Source: Acetispira formosa (nom. nud.) (lineage in GTDB: Bacteria; Desulfobacterota; Desulfarculia; Adiutricales; Adiutricaceae). Taken from it: a stretch of 64,000 nt of DNA. The notes under the pieces were generated by a model. It saw only the letters and a program-made list of their open reading frames with translations, was not told the DNA's origin and ran no database searches. The translations under genes were made by a program, and so were the position numbers. Shown piece by piece: positions 26,759 through 35,261 of the stretch (position 1 is its first letter; the number at the start of each line of letters is the position of its first letter). The DNA is taken from positions 4,178,001-4,242,000 of the forward strand of contig CP026657.1 in NCBI GenBank assembly GCA_023525915.1. Reading direction: 5' to 3'.

Positions 26759-26935
26759 GCGGCAAAGGTAAAACCCGGAAGGGGGAGCGGAAAAATTTCC
26801 TTAAGACGCTCGTGATTTTCTCTGATTCCCGGCCGGGTGGCTTCATCGGAAGTTTGTGAGTCCCTGCCCGTCCGGGGAGCAAAATCACGAGCGTCTACGG
26901 AAAATTTTCCGCTCCCCCTTCCTGGTCGTCATCGG
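26759..26935. repeat. Large hairpin family B, copy B2
   Basis: Same conserved parts as B1 (GCGGCAAAGGTAAAACCC, CTCTGATTCCCGGCCGGGTG, CCCGTCCGGGGAGC). The stem has changed on both sides: GGGAGCGG here pairs with CCGCTCCC where B1 has GTGAGCTG with CAGCTCA, and CGTGATTTT pairs with AAAATCACG where B1 has CGTAATTTT with AAAATTACG. Confidence 0.85.
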
Positions 26936-27011
26936 CTGTTTGAGGCTATCGCTGTTGTGTCGACCGAAGCAAACGCGTTTCTAATTCTTCAGACAGCACG
27001 CCAAAAAAGCA

Positions 27012-27140
27012 GGAGGCCGGGGCTGAAAATTTTCTGTAGAGAACCATTGTTTCAGCGCCACTTGTCTGAGCTGAGTCTTCGAAGTGAGTTGTGGCGCTGA
27101 AACAATGGTGAACGAAAGAAATTTTTCAGCCCCGGCCTCC
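27012..27140 (+). repeat. Long hairpin family C, with motif shared by family D
   Basis: A 129-bp hairpin. The arms begin GGAGGCCGGGGCTGAAAATT and end with the complement, and an inner stem CATTGTTTCAGCGCCAC is matched too. The apical part CTTGTCTGAGCT and GAAGTGAGTTG is nearly the same as in the giant palindromes (CTTGTCTGAGCTTCG, GAAGCGAGTTG), although the surrounding stem is unrelated. Confidence 0.8.
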
Positions 27141-27236
27141 GGTCCTATAGCAACTATAACCGCACACCGGGCAGGGGTGCAGGGGGCGTGCCCCATGCCA
27201 GGGGTGGAGGGGACAGAGTCCCCCCTCTTCGATCTC

Positions 27237-28661
27237 TTACAACCTGAAATCCCTGGCTCCCTGGCCGATATTCTTCAGATAGTCGCTGACCAAAAGACGG
27301 ATCTTCTCTTTGGGGATATTGTTTATTTCCGTGCCGATCAACGCGTCGCCTTTGGTTTTGGTGTCGGGCGCGGCGTAGTCTTCCAGATATTCCTTCAGGG
27401 TTATCAAGGCATTTGGGTGGCAGCAATTTTGAATTTGGCCGGATTTACACAGGCTCATAAAACGGTCGCCCGTGCGGCCTTCACGATAGCAGGCTGTACA
27501 GAAACTTGGGATGTAGCCCAGCTTCATCAGCCAATTGACCACCTCGTCCAGCGTACGGTTGTCACTGACTTCAAACTGTGATGAATCCTGGTTTTCCGGC
27601 TCCGGCTCGTAATAGCCGCCCACGCTGGTGCGCGAGCCGCCGCTGATCTGGGAAACGCCCAGCGACAAAACCTTTTCACGGCAAGCCTGGCTTTCACGGG
27701 TGCTGACTATTATACCTGTGTAGGGCACGGCTATGCGGGTACAGGCCACGATTTTGGCAAAGGTGTCGTCATCAATGCCGTTATCGAAAACGTCGGGATC
27801 GATGTCGTCGGCCCGGCGGATGCGGGGGACGCTGATGGTGTGGGGGCCGACTCCCTGCACGGCTTCCAGGTGCTCACCATGCATCAGAAGGGCCGCGAAT
27901 TCATAGCGGTATCTCTCCAGGCCGAAGAGAACGCCCAGGCCGACGTCGTCAATGCCGCCCTCCATGGCCCGATCCATGGCCTCGGTGTGCCAGGCATAGT
28001 CGTGCTTGGGGCCGGTGGGGTGGAGCTTTTCATAGCTCTCTTTGTGATAGGTTTCCTGAAAGAGTATGTAGGTGCCGATTCCGGCCTCTTTCAGCATGCG
28101 GTATTCATCCACCGTGGTGGCCGCGATGTTGACGTTGACGCGGCGGATATCGCCGTTTTTGTGCTTGATTCCATAAATGGTCTTGATGGATTCAAGGATA
28201 TATTCAATGGGATTCATCTCCGGGTGTTCGCCCGCTTCCAGGGCCAGACGCTTATGGCCCATGTCCTGAAGGGCGGTGACTTCCCGGATGATTTCATCCT
28301 GGGTCAGTTTTTTTCTGGGGATGTTGGTGTTCTTTTTATGATAGGGGCAGTATACGCAGCCGTTTATGCAATAGTTGGAAAGATAGAGCGGCGCGAACAT
28401 CACGATGCGGTTGCCATAGAAATCAAGCTTGATCTGGCGGGCCAAGTCGAAGATTTCCTGATTTTTTTCAGGTATGGAGCAGTCCAGGAGCAGCATGGCC
28501 TCACGGTGGGTCAGACCTTTTCGGAGGCGGGCTTTTTCCAGGACGGAATCTATGAGCGCTGTGTTATCGCGGTTTTCCTCAGCCCAGGCCAGAGTGTCCA
28601 GCACCTCCTGGTGGCTGATGAACTCTTCGGCTTTCATGGATTTGGGATTATACATGTTCAT
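27237..28661 (-). CDS. hydG: [FeFe] hydrogenase H-cluster maturase HydG
   Basis: A radical-SAM tyrosine lyase (474 aa) that makes the CO and CN ligands of the H-cluster, working with HydE and HydF to mature HydA. The radical-SAM cluster motif is CINGCVYCPYHKKN near residue 95. The C-terminal domain keeps the second cluster site CTACYREGRTGDRFM with the later Cys in CKSGQIQNCC. These extra cysteines separate HydG from ThiH, which is also in this window. The ATG two codons inside (28655) has better spacing to AAAGG than the first one. It follows the TM1266-type regulator gene on the same strand, with a family G repeat between. It lies 18 kb from hydCBA. Confidence 0.96.
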   Translation of the reverse strand: MNMYNPKSMKAEEFISHQEVLDTLAWAEENRDNTALIDSVLEKARLRKGLTHREAMLLLDCSIPEKNQEIFDLARQIKLDFYGNRIVMFAPLYLSNYCINGCVYCPYHKKNTNIPRKKLTQDEIIREVTALQDMGHKRLALEAGEHPEMNPIEYILESIKTIYGIKHKNGDIRRVNVNIAATTVDEYRMLKEAGIGTYILFQETYHKESYEKLHPTGPKHDYAWHTEAMDRAMEGGIDDVGLGVLFGLERYRYEFAALLMHGEHLEAVQGVGPHTISVPRIRRADDIDPDVFDNGIDDDTFAKIVACTRIAVPYTGIIVSTRESQACREKVLSLGVSQISGGSRTSVGGYYEPEPENQDSSQFEVSDNRTLDEVVNWLMKLGYIPSFCTACYREGRTGDRFMSLCKSGQIQNCCHPNALITLKEYLEDYAAPDTKTKGDALIGTEINNIPKEKIRLLVSDYLKNIGQGARDFRL

Positions 28662-28737
28662 TACCTTTCTTCTGAGTCAGAAAAACTTCTCCCATCAGAT
28701 TTGAAAATGGCTTTTGACCTTAAATGGCAGCTGGGAG

Positions 28738-28835
28738 CTACGCAAAAAGCGTGGTTTTTGCTTCGCGAGTTGCAATTTCGGCCTCAAAACCAGTCGCTGG
28801 CGCTCCGTCTCCCCTGCGGGTCGACCTTCCATTCA
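28738..28835 (-). repeat. Dispersed repeat family G, copy G2
   Basis: Minus-strand copy: GACGGAGCGCCAGCGACTGG, GAGGCCGAAAT, ACTCGC, and a hairpin GCAAAAACCACGCTTTTTGC. It separates hydG from the regulator gene. Confidence 0.65.
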
Positions 28836-28867
28836 AAGTGCCCTTTGCCATAAGGCACTCTTTTCCT

Positions 28868-29113
28868 TTAAACGGAGGCATAGGCGGTTTTGACGGCCAC
28901 ACCCTCCAGCCGCCCGAGCTTGCCCGACAGGGCGCTGATGGCGTTCTGCGGGCCATCCACCGCCAGGCTGATTATGCTGACGTTCTTTTTGCGGTATGGG
29001 ATTCCCATGCGGCCGATTATTATCTCTGAATAATCATGGAGCAGGGTGTTGAGCCTGTCCACTGAATCAGGATTTTCAATAATAATTCCGATTATGGCGA
29101 CTCTGGTATCCAT
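28868..29113 (-). CDS. TM1266-type putative [FeFe] hydrogenase system regulator
   Basis: An 81-residue ACT-like protein of the family often called iron-only hydrogenase system regulator (TM1266 type). Segments VAIIGIIIENPDSVDRLNTLL, YSEIIIGRMGIPY and VSIISLAVDGPQNAISALSGKLG follow the ferredoxin-like beta-alpha-beta pattern of small ligand-binding regulators. The start is set at ATG 29113 (MDTRVAII), because the upstream part of the open frame runs through a terminator hairpin. It lies just ahead of hydG, the usual place for this family. No DNA-binding domain is visible, so the regulatory role is by family name only; it may be a nickel-responsive-like ACT sensor or an accessory protein. Confidence 0.85.
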   Translation of the reverse strand: MDTRVAIIGIIIENPDSVDRLNTLLHDYSEIIIGRMGIPYRKKNVSIISLAVDGPQNAISALSGKLGRLEGVAVKTAYASV

Positions 29114-29149
29114 TGCCTTTCCTTTCCCGTATCGCGGGAATCGCGCAAA

Positions 29150-29178
29150 AACAAAAAAGCGCCGCAAGGCGCTTTCAG
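29150..29178 (-). terminator. Intrinsic terminator after the SNase gene
   Basis: On the minus strand AAAGCGCC-TTGC-GGCGCTTT is followed by TTTGTTTTTG. It separates the nuclease gene from the regulator/hydG pair. The 200 bp between it and the nuclease stop show no gene. Confidence 0.8.
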
Positions 29179-29376
29179 CATCTGTTCATCTGCCTGTTGC
29201 CTTGCTTTCGCCGCGATAAGAATCTTGGCGTCAGAAGCAGCTGTTTTTGTCCTTGCCGGAAGAATTAATCTTACAGCTTGGATATGGATATTATGGCAAC
29301 GGCAGGGCCGATTGTCAATGAAATAAAGGCGGCTTTTTGAACTTTATCCAAGGAAGAAGGGATTCCTCTCGCTTTT

Positions 29377-29946
29377 TCAGTTTTGGGCGCGTCGGTATTT
29401 CCAGGGCGCGAGCGGGTTTTCATCACCCCACAAGCCCCGGCGGGCGCTTTTGGCCTCCTTCTGGGCTTGGCGCAATTGGGCGCAGTAATCAATATCGCAG
29501 TAATTTTCATAAACCCAGACCTGCCCGGATTCAACCAAGTCTTGAGTTATCGAGTGTCCGTCCGGGCGGTATATGAGGCCTAGCAGGCGGTCATATTGGT
29601 CAAAGCCGCGGCTCTCCACCCTGACTTCATGCCCCTCCAGCAGCTCACGAAGATAGCGCCTCGATTCCCGGCCGTGGGCCTGATCCAGTTCCGGGGCGTC
29701 GATTCCGAACAGCCTCACTTTTATCTTTTGATCACCGGAATCAATCATGGTGAAAGTGTCGCCGTCATGAACCTTAACGACACGGCCGGATATGAGGCCG
29801 TCGGTCTGCGGACCGGGACCGGCGGCGGGCCAGAAGCCGCTTTCCTGTAGAAGATAAAGGGCGGCAATCGCCAGCAGCACAAAAACAGCGTTTCGCGGAT
29901 TGCTTTTGCCGGGGCCTAGAATATTTTTTAACTTCCTGCGTGACAT
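29377..29946 (-). CDS. Membrane-anchored thermonuclease (SNase) family protein
   Basis: A 189-residue protein. An N-terminal hydrophobic segment (NAVFVLLAIAALYLL, residues about 19-33) should anchor or export it. The rest is a staphylococcal-nuclease domain: VVKVHDGDTFTM carries the calcium-binding Asp residues, VRLFGIDAPE the catalytic Arg and Glu, and SRGFDQYDRLLGLIY the second Arg. QAQKEAKSARRGLWG is the usual SNase end. It would cleave nucleic acids outside the cytoplasmic membrane. ATG 29946 follows AGGAG. It has its own terminator and seems unrelated to the hydrogenase genes downstream. Confidence 0.9.
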   Translation of the reverse strand: MSRRKLKNILGPGKSNPRNAVFVLLAIAALYLLQESGFWPAAGPGPQTDGLISGRVVKVHDGDTFTMIDSGDQKIKVRLFGIDAPELDQAHGRESRRYLRELLEGHEVRVESRGFDQYDRLLGLIYRPDGHSITQDLVESGQVWVYENYCDIDYCAQLRQAQKEAKSARRGLWGDENPLAPWKYRRAQN

Positions 29947-30070
29947 GACTTTCTCCTGTTGATTATGCCGAATATTTTACCATGCTTCAGGGATGATGTG
30001 TTATAATACATAACTACCAAGCTAAGCTGGTTGCTTATTTAAATTATAAAGACGACCGGACATACCCGCC

Positions 30071-30967
30071 ATGAATAATGATCTTTATCCGCTGACTCTG
30101 GAACCTGTGATATCCGAACAATGGGGCCACTCTGAATCATCGATTTATGATGAGGAGGGCCCGCGTGAGTTCACCCAGGGCCTCATCCGGCTGGCGGCCG
30201 ACAATTCGCGGGTGGCGGCCGGGCCAATGGCCGGGCGGACTTTGGGGCATCTGAAGCAGCTATGGGGCGCTGATCTGGTGGGCGCTAACGCCGCCGACGA
30301 CCCGGACGCGCCTTTTCCGCTGGAGATGAAAATGCGGAGGACCGGCGGTTCGGCCCTGGCTGTGGGGCTGGACGGAGTGTCGTTGTGGTTCTTTTTGAAA
30401 GCTGGTGATAAAAGCACTCTCAACGCCGGTTTTGAGGCCGGGCTGAATTTGAAAGCCGCCGCCGCCGAGGCGGGGGGCGATCCCGGCCGGTGGGCTGATT
30501 ACATGCCTGAATATGAGGCGGCCGGAAAAACGTGTCTTCTTTTGCCGCCTTTTTCGCCGCTTCTTCTGGGGGCGGGCCTTGACGTTTTACAGATAGGGCC
30601 GCCCGCGGCTCCCCTCCCGGTCTGGCCGCTGGACGGCGGGGACGGCGGGTCGATCAGCCGGGCCGCCGAGAGCGATCCGCCCCGTTGGCTCGCTTATGAA
30701 AGTCTGGGCGGAGGCATGGAACAGGTGTTCGACAGCGAAAACCTGACTGTGACGCTCGTCACCACTTCGCTGATGCGCGGGGTGCTGTCGCAGGATGCTT
30801 CCACCGTCATCTGGCCCCTGGAGGGACAGGGCCGGCTGCGAACCCAGGGACCGGCTCCGGCCACCCGGATTCAGCCCGGCCGGGCCGTGGTTATTCCGGC
30901 CGGTTTAGGGCGCTATACCATTGAAAGCGGGGCGGAGATAAGCTGCTTGATTATCGAAGCCGCCTGA
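30071..30967 (+). CDS. Degenerate class I mannose-6-phosphate isomerase homologue
   Basis: A 298-residue protein that follows the layout of short class I mannose-6-phosphate isomerases: an N-terminal LYPLTLEPVISEQWG, then GRTLGHLKQLWGADLVG and FPLEMKMRR, a helical insert (LNLKAAAAEAGGDPGRWADY), a cupin end, and a C-terminal cupin with GRAVVIPAGLGRYTIESGAE. The zinc-binding stretch of true enzymes (QVHPDD-like) is missing where it should stand: the text goes from FPLEMKMRRTGGSALAVGL directly on. The later His of the PAGTxH-type motif is replaced in LLPPFSPLLLGAG. It is therefore likely to be catalytically dead or to have a changed role. No strong ribosome-binding site is seen. Family call is moderate. 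Confidence 0.6.
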   Translation: MNNDLYPLTLEPVISEQWGHSESSIYDEEGPREFTQGLIRLAADNSRVAAGPMAGRTLGHLKQLWGADLVGANAADDPDAPFPLEMKMRRTGGSALAVGLDGVSLWFFLKAGDKSTLNAGFEAGLNLKAAAAEAGGDPGRWADYMPEYEAAGKTCLLLPPFSPLLLGAGLDVLQIGPPAAPLPVWPLDGGDGGSISRAAESDPPRWLAYESLGGGMEQVFDSENLTVTLVTTSLMRGVLSQDASTVIWPLEGQGRLRTQGPAPATRIQPGRAVVIPAGLGRYTIESGAEISCLIIEAA

Positions 30968-31303
30968 GTTTTTTTATAGATACTGAAATATTGTCCGTTA
31001 CGGCCGCTGAAGCCGCCAAGTTTATTTAAAACCGTGGAAAAACTAATACTTCCGGCCTACGCCGGACATTCCCATGTCGGACCTCTGAATTTTTCCTCAA
31101 AGGTCACTGGTTTAAAATTTAAAGACCACGGCTCATTCATTTTAAGAACCGGACGCTTTTTACAGGCGCACGGTCGACCTACTGTCAACGGGCGCTGAAC
31201 AGTGCGTATCGGTGTACAGTAAACGTATATTTCGTTGATTTGAAGACGATATTCGGACACCGAACGTTCTGACTACAGCTCCGCAAAAAGTTATGGAGTG
31301 GAT
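30968..31303. other. Intergenic stretch without a recognised gene
   Basis: About 335 bp. I see no ORF with a ribosome-binding site and no clear terminator or long palindrome. The last bases give the GGAG for the acyl-CoA ligase. Confidence 0.6.
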
Positions 31304-32950
31304 ATGCCTGATTACCTGCGCAACCAAACAATCGGAGAGGCGCTGGAACAAAACGCGGCCACTTGGCCGGATAGAGAAGCCCTGGTTTATCCAGGGCGCG
31401 ACAGGCGCTATACCTGGGCGCAGCTGAACGAGGAAGTGAACCGCCTGGCTCGCGGCCTGATTGCCCTTGGGGTGAAGCGCAACGATAAAGTAGCCGTCTG
31501 GGCCACCAACGTGCCCGAATGGCTCACGACCATGTATGCCGCGGCCAAGATCGGGGCGGTGCTGATAACGGTCAACACCCACTATCGCAAGGGAGAGATC
31601 CAATATCTCCTCAGCCAGTCTGATGCCGATTATCTGGTGCTGATGGAAAGTTTCCGGGGCTACAGCTATCTGGAGGCTCTTTATGAAATCGCCCCGGAAA
31701 TAAAGGACCGGGGGCGCGACGGCATAATATCGCCCGCGCTGCCCTATTTGAAAAAAGTTATCTTCCTGGGCGAGACGCCTCAGGAGGGTATGTATAATTA
31801 CCGCGAAGTTCTGGACATGTCCGAACAAACCCCGGCCCGCGAGCTGGAGCTGATAAAAAAATACCTCCATTATGACGACGTCATAAATATGCAGTATACC
31901 AGCGGCACCACCGGCTTTCCCAAAGGCGTCATGCTGACCCATCAGAACATCGTCACCAACGGCTATTGGATTGGCTATCACCAGAACCTGACGGAAAACG
32001 ACCGCATCTGCATGCCAGTGCCGCTCTTCCACTGCTTCGGCCTGGTGCTGGCCACCATGGCCGCCCTAGGGCACGGTTCGACTATGGTGGTGCTGAACAT
32101 CTACAGCGCGCTCGACATTCTTTCACAGGTTGAGGCGGAGAAGTGCACAGCCATATACGGTGTCCCGACCATGTTCATCTCCCTTCTGGAGCAGAAGAGT
32201 TTTGACAGCTTTGACCTCACCACGCTCAGGACCGGAATCATGGCCGGTTCGCCCTGCCCGATAAAAACGATGGTGGACGTTATTGAACGCATGCATGCCA
32301 ATGAGATCACCATTTGTTATGGCCTGACCGAAACCAGCCCTGTTCTGACTCAGACCACCGGCAGCGACAGCCTTCAGAAGCGCACCGAAACCGTCGGCCG
32401 GCCCATGCCGGGCGTGGAAGTGCGGGTGGTAGATCCGGAAACCGGGCGCGAACTGCCCGCCGGTTCCATCGGTGAAGTTATGGCCAGGGGCTATGTGGTG
32501 ATGAAGGGTTATTATAACATGCCCAAGGCCACAGCCGAGATTATCGATCAAGACGGCTGGCTTCGCACCGGCGATCTGGGCAAATTCGATGAGGACGGCT
32601 ATCTGGTGATTACCGGCCGCTGGAAGGACATGATCATCCGGGCCGGTGAAAACATCTATCCCCAGGAAGTCGAAGAATATCTCCGGCACATGCCGGGAGT
32701 GGTTGATGTTCAGGTGGTGGCCGTGCCCTCGAAGCTCCATGGTGAGGAGCAGGGCGCTTTCATCATTGCTGACGAGAACAATCAGCACATTTCGGCCAAA
32801 GAGGTCAAGGCCTATCTGCGGCCGCGCATTTCCGGCTACAAGATTCCGCGCTATGTCAAGGTGCTGCCGGAATTCCCGATGACGGCCAGCGGCAAGATTC
32901 AGAAATACAAACTGCGGGAAATGGCCATTGAATTATGGCCAAAAATATGA
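31304..32950 (+). CDS. Long-chain acyl-CoA synthetase-like AMP-binding ligase
   Basis: A 548-residue ANL-family ligase. The ATP-binding P-loop is YTSGTTGFPKGVMLTHQN, near residue 190. ITICYGLTETSPVLTQ gives the YGxTE motif, GWLRTGDLGKFDEDGYLVI the GDxG region, ITGRWKDMIIRAGENIYPQEVEE the hinge, and ASGKIQKYKLRE the catalytic Lys. These place it in the FadD/medium-chain group that makes acyl-CoA via an acyl-AMP. The exact chain length cannot be told. ATG 31304 follows GGAG; the upstream GTG is less well spaced. The stop overlaps the extended open frame of the downstream methyltransferase. Confidence 0.92.
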   Translation: MPDYLRNQTIGEALEQNAATWPDREALVYPGRDRRYTWAQLNEEVNRLARGLIALGVKRNDKVAVWATNVPEWLTTMYAAAKIGAVLITVNTHYRKGEIQYLLSQSDADYLVLMESFRGYSYLEALYEIAPEIKDRGRDGIISPALPYLKKVIFLGETPQEGMYNYREVLDMSEQTPARELELIKKYLHYDDVINMQYTSGTTGFPKGVMLTHQNIVTNGYWIGYHQNLTENDRICMPVPLFHCFGLVLATMAALGHGSTMVVLNIYSALDILSQVEAEKCTAIYGVPTMFISLLEQKSFDSFDLTTLRTGIMAGSPCPIKTMVDVIERMHANEITICYGLTETSPVLTQTTGSDSLQKRTETVGRPMPGVEVRVVDPETGRELPAGSIGEVMARGYVVMKGYYNMPKATAEIIDQDGWLRTGDLGKFDEDGYLVITGRWKDMIIRAGENIYPQEVEEYLRHMPGVVDVQVVAVPSKLHGEEQGAFIIADENNQHISAKEVKAYLRPRISGYKIPRYVKVLPEFPMTASGKIQKYKLREMAIELWPKI

Positions 32951-32984
32951 TGTTTCAGCGGCGCACCGCCATTCATTTACTGCA

Positions 32985-33593
32985 ATGATTTATGACGCTG
33001 TGCATAACTTCCATCAGCCGGAGAGCGGATATCGCTTTTCGGCTGATTCACTTCTCCTGGCTGAATTCGCCTCCTGCGGCAACGCAAACCGTCTGGCCGA
33101 TCTAGGGGCGGGTTGCGGCATTGTTGGGCTGGCGGCCCTTGAAAAAGGTCGGGCTCCTTCCGCGGAAGAGGTTTTCTTTGTGGAGGTGAATCCTGATTTT
33201 CTGGAGCCGCTGTCTGCCAACATCAGTCTATATCAGCCCCGCACAGCCGCCCGCCTCCGCTGTCTCCAGAGCGACTGGCGGGAGCTGAAGCCGGAAGACT
33301 TCGGTGGAAGACTGGATTATATAATGGTCAACCCACCCTATTTCCGCCGGAACTCCGGCCGCCCTTCCCGAAATTTAGCGGCCAATGCCGCCCGCCATGA
33401 AGTCCACGGTGATCTGGGCGACCTCTGCCGCTGTCTGGCCCGCCTGTTGGCTCCCAACGGCCGGGCGGCTCTGATGCTGCCCATCAGGCGGGAGGCGGAG
33501 CTTTTGGCAACTTTAGAGGCATGTAATCTTGAGCCACTGAGAACCAGGCGCCCGGAAAAAAGGCTGGTGCTGGTGGAGGCCGTGCCAAAATAA
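32985..33593 (+). CDS. TrmN6/HemK-like N-methyltransferase
   Basis: A class I SAM methyltransferase of about 202 residues. LADLGAGCGIVGLAALE is the SAM-binding motif I, VFFVEVNPDFLEPLSANI motif II, and MVNPPYFRRNSGRPSRN contains the NPPY catalytic tetrad of adenine or glutamine N6-type methyltransferases. The start of TrmN6 (GYRFSADSLLLAEFA) and the RNLAANAARHE loop fit the tRNA1(Val) A37 N6-methyltransferase group. An upstream TTG at 32928 would overlap the ligase gene; I prefer ATG 32985, though it lacks a clear ribosome-binding site. Probably co-transcribed with the ligase. Confidence 0.8.
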   Translation: MIYDAVHNFHQPESGYRFSADSLLLAEFASCGNANRLADLGAGCGIVGLAALEKGRAPSAEEVFFVEVNPDFLEPLSANISLYQPRTAARLRCLQSDWRELKPEDFGGRLDYIMVNPPYFRRNSGRPSRNLAANAARHEVHGDLGDLCRCLARLLAPNGRAALMLPIRREAELLATLEACNLEPLRTRRPEKRLVLVEAVPK

Positions 33594-33633
33594 CCGGGCA
33601 ATTGCGGGAATTTTTTGCATATTCTTACCCGCC

Positions 33634-33662
33634 TTGACTTATCTGGAAGAGTAATCTATCCT
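33634..33662 (+). promoter_or_regulatory. Candidate sigma-70 promoter for gapA
   Basis: TTGACT and TATCCT with a 17-bp spacer, 230 bp ahead of gapA. The leader then holds repeat F2. Confidence 0.5.
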
Positions 33663-33783
33663 AATGAATTAGATGAATAGTCGGACAACAATATTTTGTG
33701 TGCCCGGTCAACACAGAGCGGGTCCCAAGGTGGCTGTTTTCAGCAAGTGGGGGGGCTGACGGAAAGCAGCACTCGCTGCCAAG

Positions 33784-33867
33784 CCGCCGCTTCCCGGCCG
33801 AAAGCCTCTCGTCTGTCGAAAGCGCTACCTCGGACCAATCCAGTGCGGACTACGCACCCACGCACAA
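33784..33867 (+). repeat. Leader repeat family F, copy F2 (before gapA)
   Basis: Matches 17096-17176 before gatA: CGCTTCCCGGCCGAAA, CTCGGACC, ATCCAGTGCGG, then the mini-hairpin GTGCG-N5-CGCAC at 33843-33857 and ACGCACAAC. The gapA ribosome-binding site follows 15 bp later. Confidence 0.6.
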
Positions 33868-33891
33868 CATTTAAATTGCAGGAGGCTCATA

Positions 33892-34911
33892 ATGGCTAAG
33901 TTGAAAGTCGGTATCAATGGTTTTGGGCGGATCGGCCGTCAGGTTTTGAAAGCGATGATGGAACGTCATCCCGACACCCTGGAAGTGGTGGCCGTCAACG
34001 ACCTTGGCGATGCCAAGATGAACGCCCATCTGTTCAAATATGATTCCAACTACGGCCCCTTCAAGGGTCAGGTGGAAGTGAAGGGCGATGATTTCTCCAT
34101 CAACGGCCAGACGGTCAAAAACTTCGCTTTCCGCGATCCCAAGGAAATTCCCTGGAGTTCAGTCGGCGCTGAGCTGGTGATCGAATCAACCGGTCTCTTC
34201 ACCGAAGCTGACAAGGCCCGCGCCCACATCGACGGCGGCAAGGCCAAGCGTGTCATCATCTCCGCCCCGGCCAAGGGTGAGGACGCCACTTTCGTCTGCG
34301 GCGTCAACCATACCACCTATGACCCGGCCAAGCACTTTGTGGTTTCCAACGCCTCCTGCACCACCAACTGCCTGGCCCCCCCGGCTCTGGTCGTCCAAAA
34401 GGCTTTCGGGATTGAAAAAGCCATGATGACCACCGTTCACAGCTATACCAACGATCAGCGCATCCTGGATATGCCCCACAAGGATCTGCGCCGGGCCCGC
34501 GCCGCCGCCCTGAACATCATCCCCACCAGCACCGGCGCGGCCAAGGCCGTGGGTCTGGTCATCCCGGAACTGAAGGGCCGCTTCGATGGCTATTCCCTGC
34601 GCGTGCCGACCCCGACCGTCTCGGTGATCGATCTGGTTGTGGAACTCAACAAGAAAACCACCACTGAAGAACTGCGCGAAACCCTGAAAAAAGCCTCTCA
34701 GAACGAACTGAAGGGCATCATGGGTTACGATGAGGAAGGCTTGGTCTCGATGGATTACAAGGGCGATCCGCGCTCTTCCATCGTTGATTCCGAGTTCTGC
34801 CAGGTGCTGGGCGGCAACATGGCCAAAGTCGTGGCCTGGTATGACAACGAGTGGGGCTATTCCTGCCGCGTCACCGACTTGGCCGACTTCATGGCCTCCA
34901 AAGGTATCTGA
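33892..34911 (+). CDS. gapA: Glyceraldehyde-3-phosphate dehydrogenase
   Basis: GAPDH (339 aa) oxidises glyceraldehyde-3-phosphate to 1,3-bisphosphoglycerate with [15 protein letters not shown] is the NAD fold start, and the catalytic Cys is in [14 protein letters not shown], about residue 155. [21 protein letters not shown] and [12 protein letters not shown] are standard. Ala-Pro-Pro-Ala after the active site, where many have APVAK, is a small variation. AGGAGG precedes ATG 33892. It has its own promoter and leader repeat F2. Confidence 0.97.
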   Translation: MAKLKVGINGFGRIGRQVLKAMMERHPDTLEVVAVNDLGDAKMNAHLFKYDSNYGPFKGQVEVKGDDFSINGQTVKNFAFRDPKEIPWSSVGAELVIESTGLFTEADKARAHIDGGKAKRVIISAPAKGEDATFVCGVNHTTYDPAKHFVVSNASCTTNCLAPPALVVQKAFGIEKAMMTTVHSYTNDQRILDMPHKDLRRARAAALNIIPTSTGAAKAVGLVIPELKGRFDGYSLRVPTPTVSVIDLVVELNKKTTTEELRETLKKASQNELKGIMGYDEEGLVSMDYKGDPRSSIVDSEFCQVLGGNMAKVVAWYDNEWGYSCRVTDLADFMASKGI

Positions 34912-34918
34912 AAACAGT

Positions 34919-34947
34919 GATGGCCGCGCAATTTAGTCGCGGCCATA
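34919..34947 (+). terminator. Hairpin after gapA
   Basis: ATGGCCGCG and CGCGGCCAT form a 9-bp stem around CAATTTAGT. The tail is A-rich, not T-rich, so termination may be weak. Confidence 0.5.
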
Positions 34948-34952
34948 GAAAA

Positions 34953-35150
34953 GCCAAAAGCCCAGGCAAACGGAACACGGTGTGAATCCGTGGCGGTCCC
35001 GCCGCTGTAACCGGGGATTCTTTTTTCATTCAGTGTCACTCCAGATTGATCAAAATCAGGGGGAAGGCCGGAAAAGGGAAACGATCCGGGAAGCCAGAAG
35101 ACGTGCCGGGCGGCCGGATTAATATCCGGCCTGAAACAAGCGAGGACTCC
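34953..35150 (+). promoter_or_regulatory. Cobalamin (B12) riboswitch
   Basis: Leader of cobT with conserved B12-riboswitch parts: CGGAACACGGTGTGAATCCG, GGCGGTCCCGCCGCTGTAAC and CCGG, then after an insertion GGGAAGCCAGAAGACGTGCC. It should bind adenosylcobalamin and shut off the gene downstream. A terminator directly follows, so control is probably at transcription. Confidence 0.92.
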
Positions 35151-35162
35151 GATGGCAAAGGC

Positions 35163-35208
35163 GTTCCCGGCCGAGACGATTTCATCGTTTCGGCCGGGTC
35201 TCTTTTTT
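35163..35208 (+). terminator. Riboswitch-controlled terminator
   Basis: CCCGGCCGAGACGAT and ATCGTTTCGGCCGGG form a long stem followed by TCTCTTTTTT. Placed between the B12 riboswitch and cobT, it is the likely expression platform. Confidence 0.85.
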
Positions 35209-35261
35209 CAGGGCTTTGAAAAAGGGACGCTCGCGTTTATTGAGAACAAAGGGTGAATGGA

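Noticed and set aside
29271..29376. Possible 26-residue peptide after the nuclease gene (LDKVQKAAFISLTIGPAV)
   Set aside because: Hydrophobic and in an open frame, but the only start is TTG with a poor upstream site.
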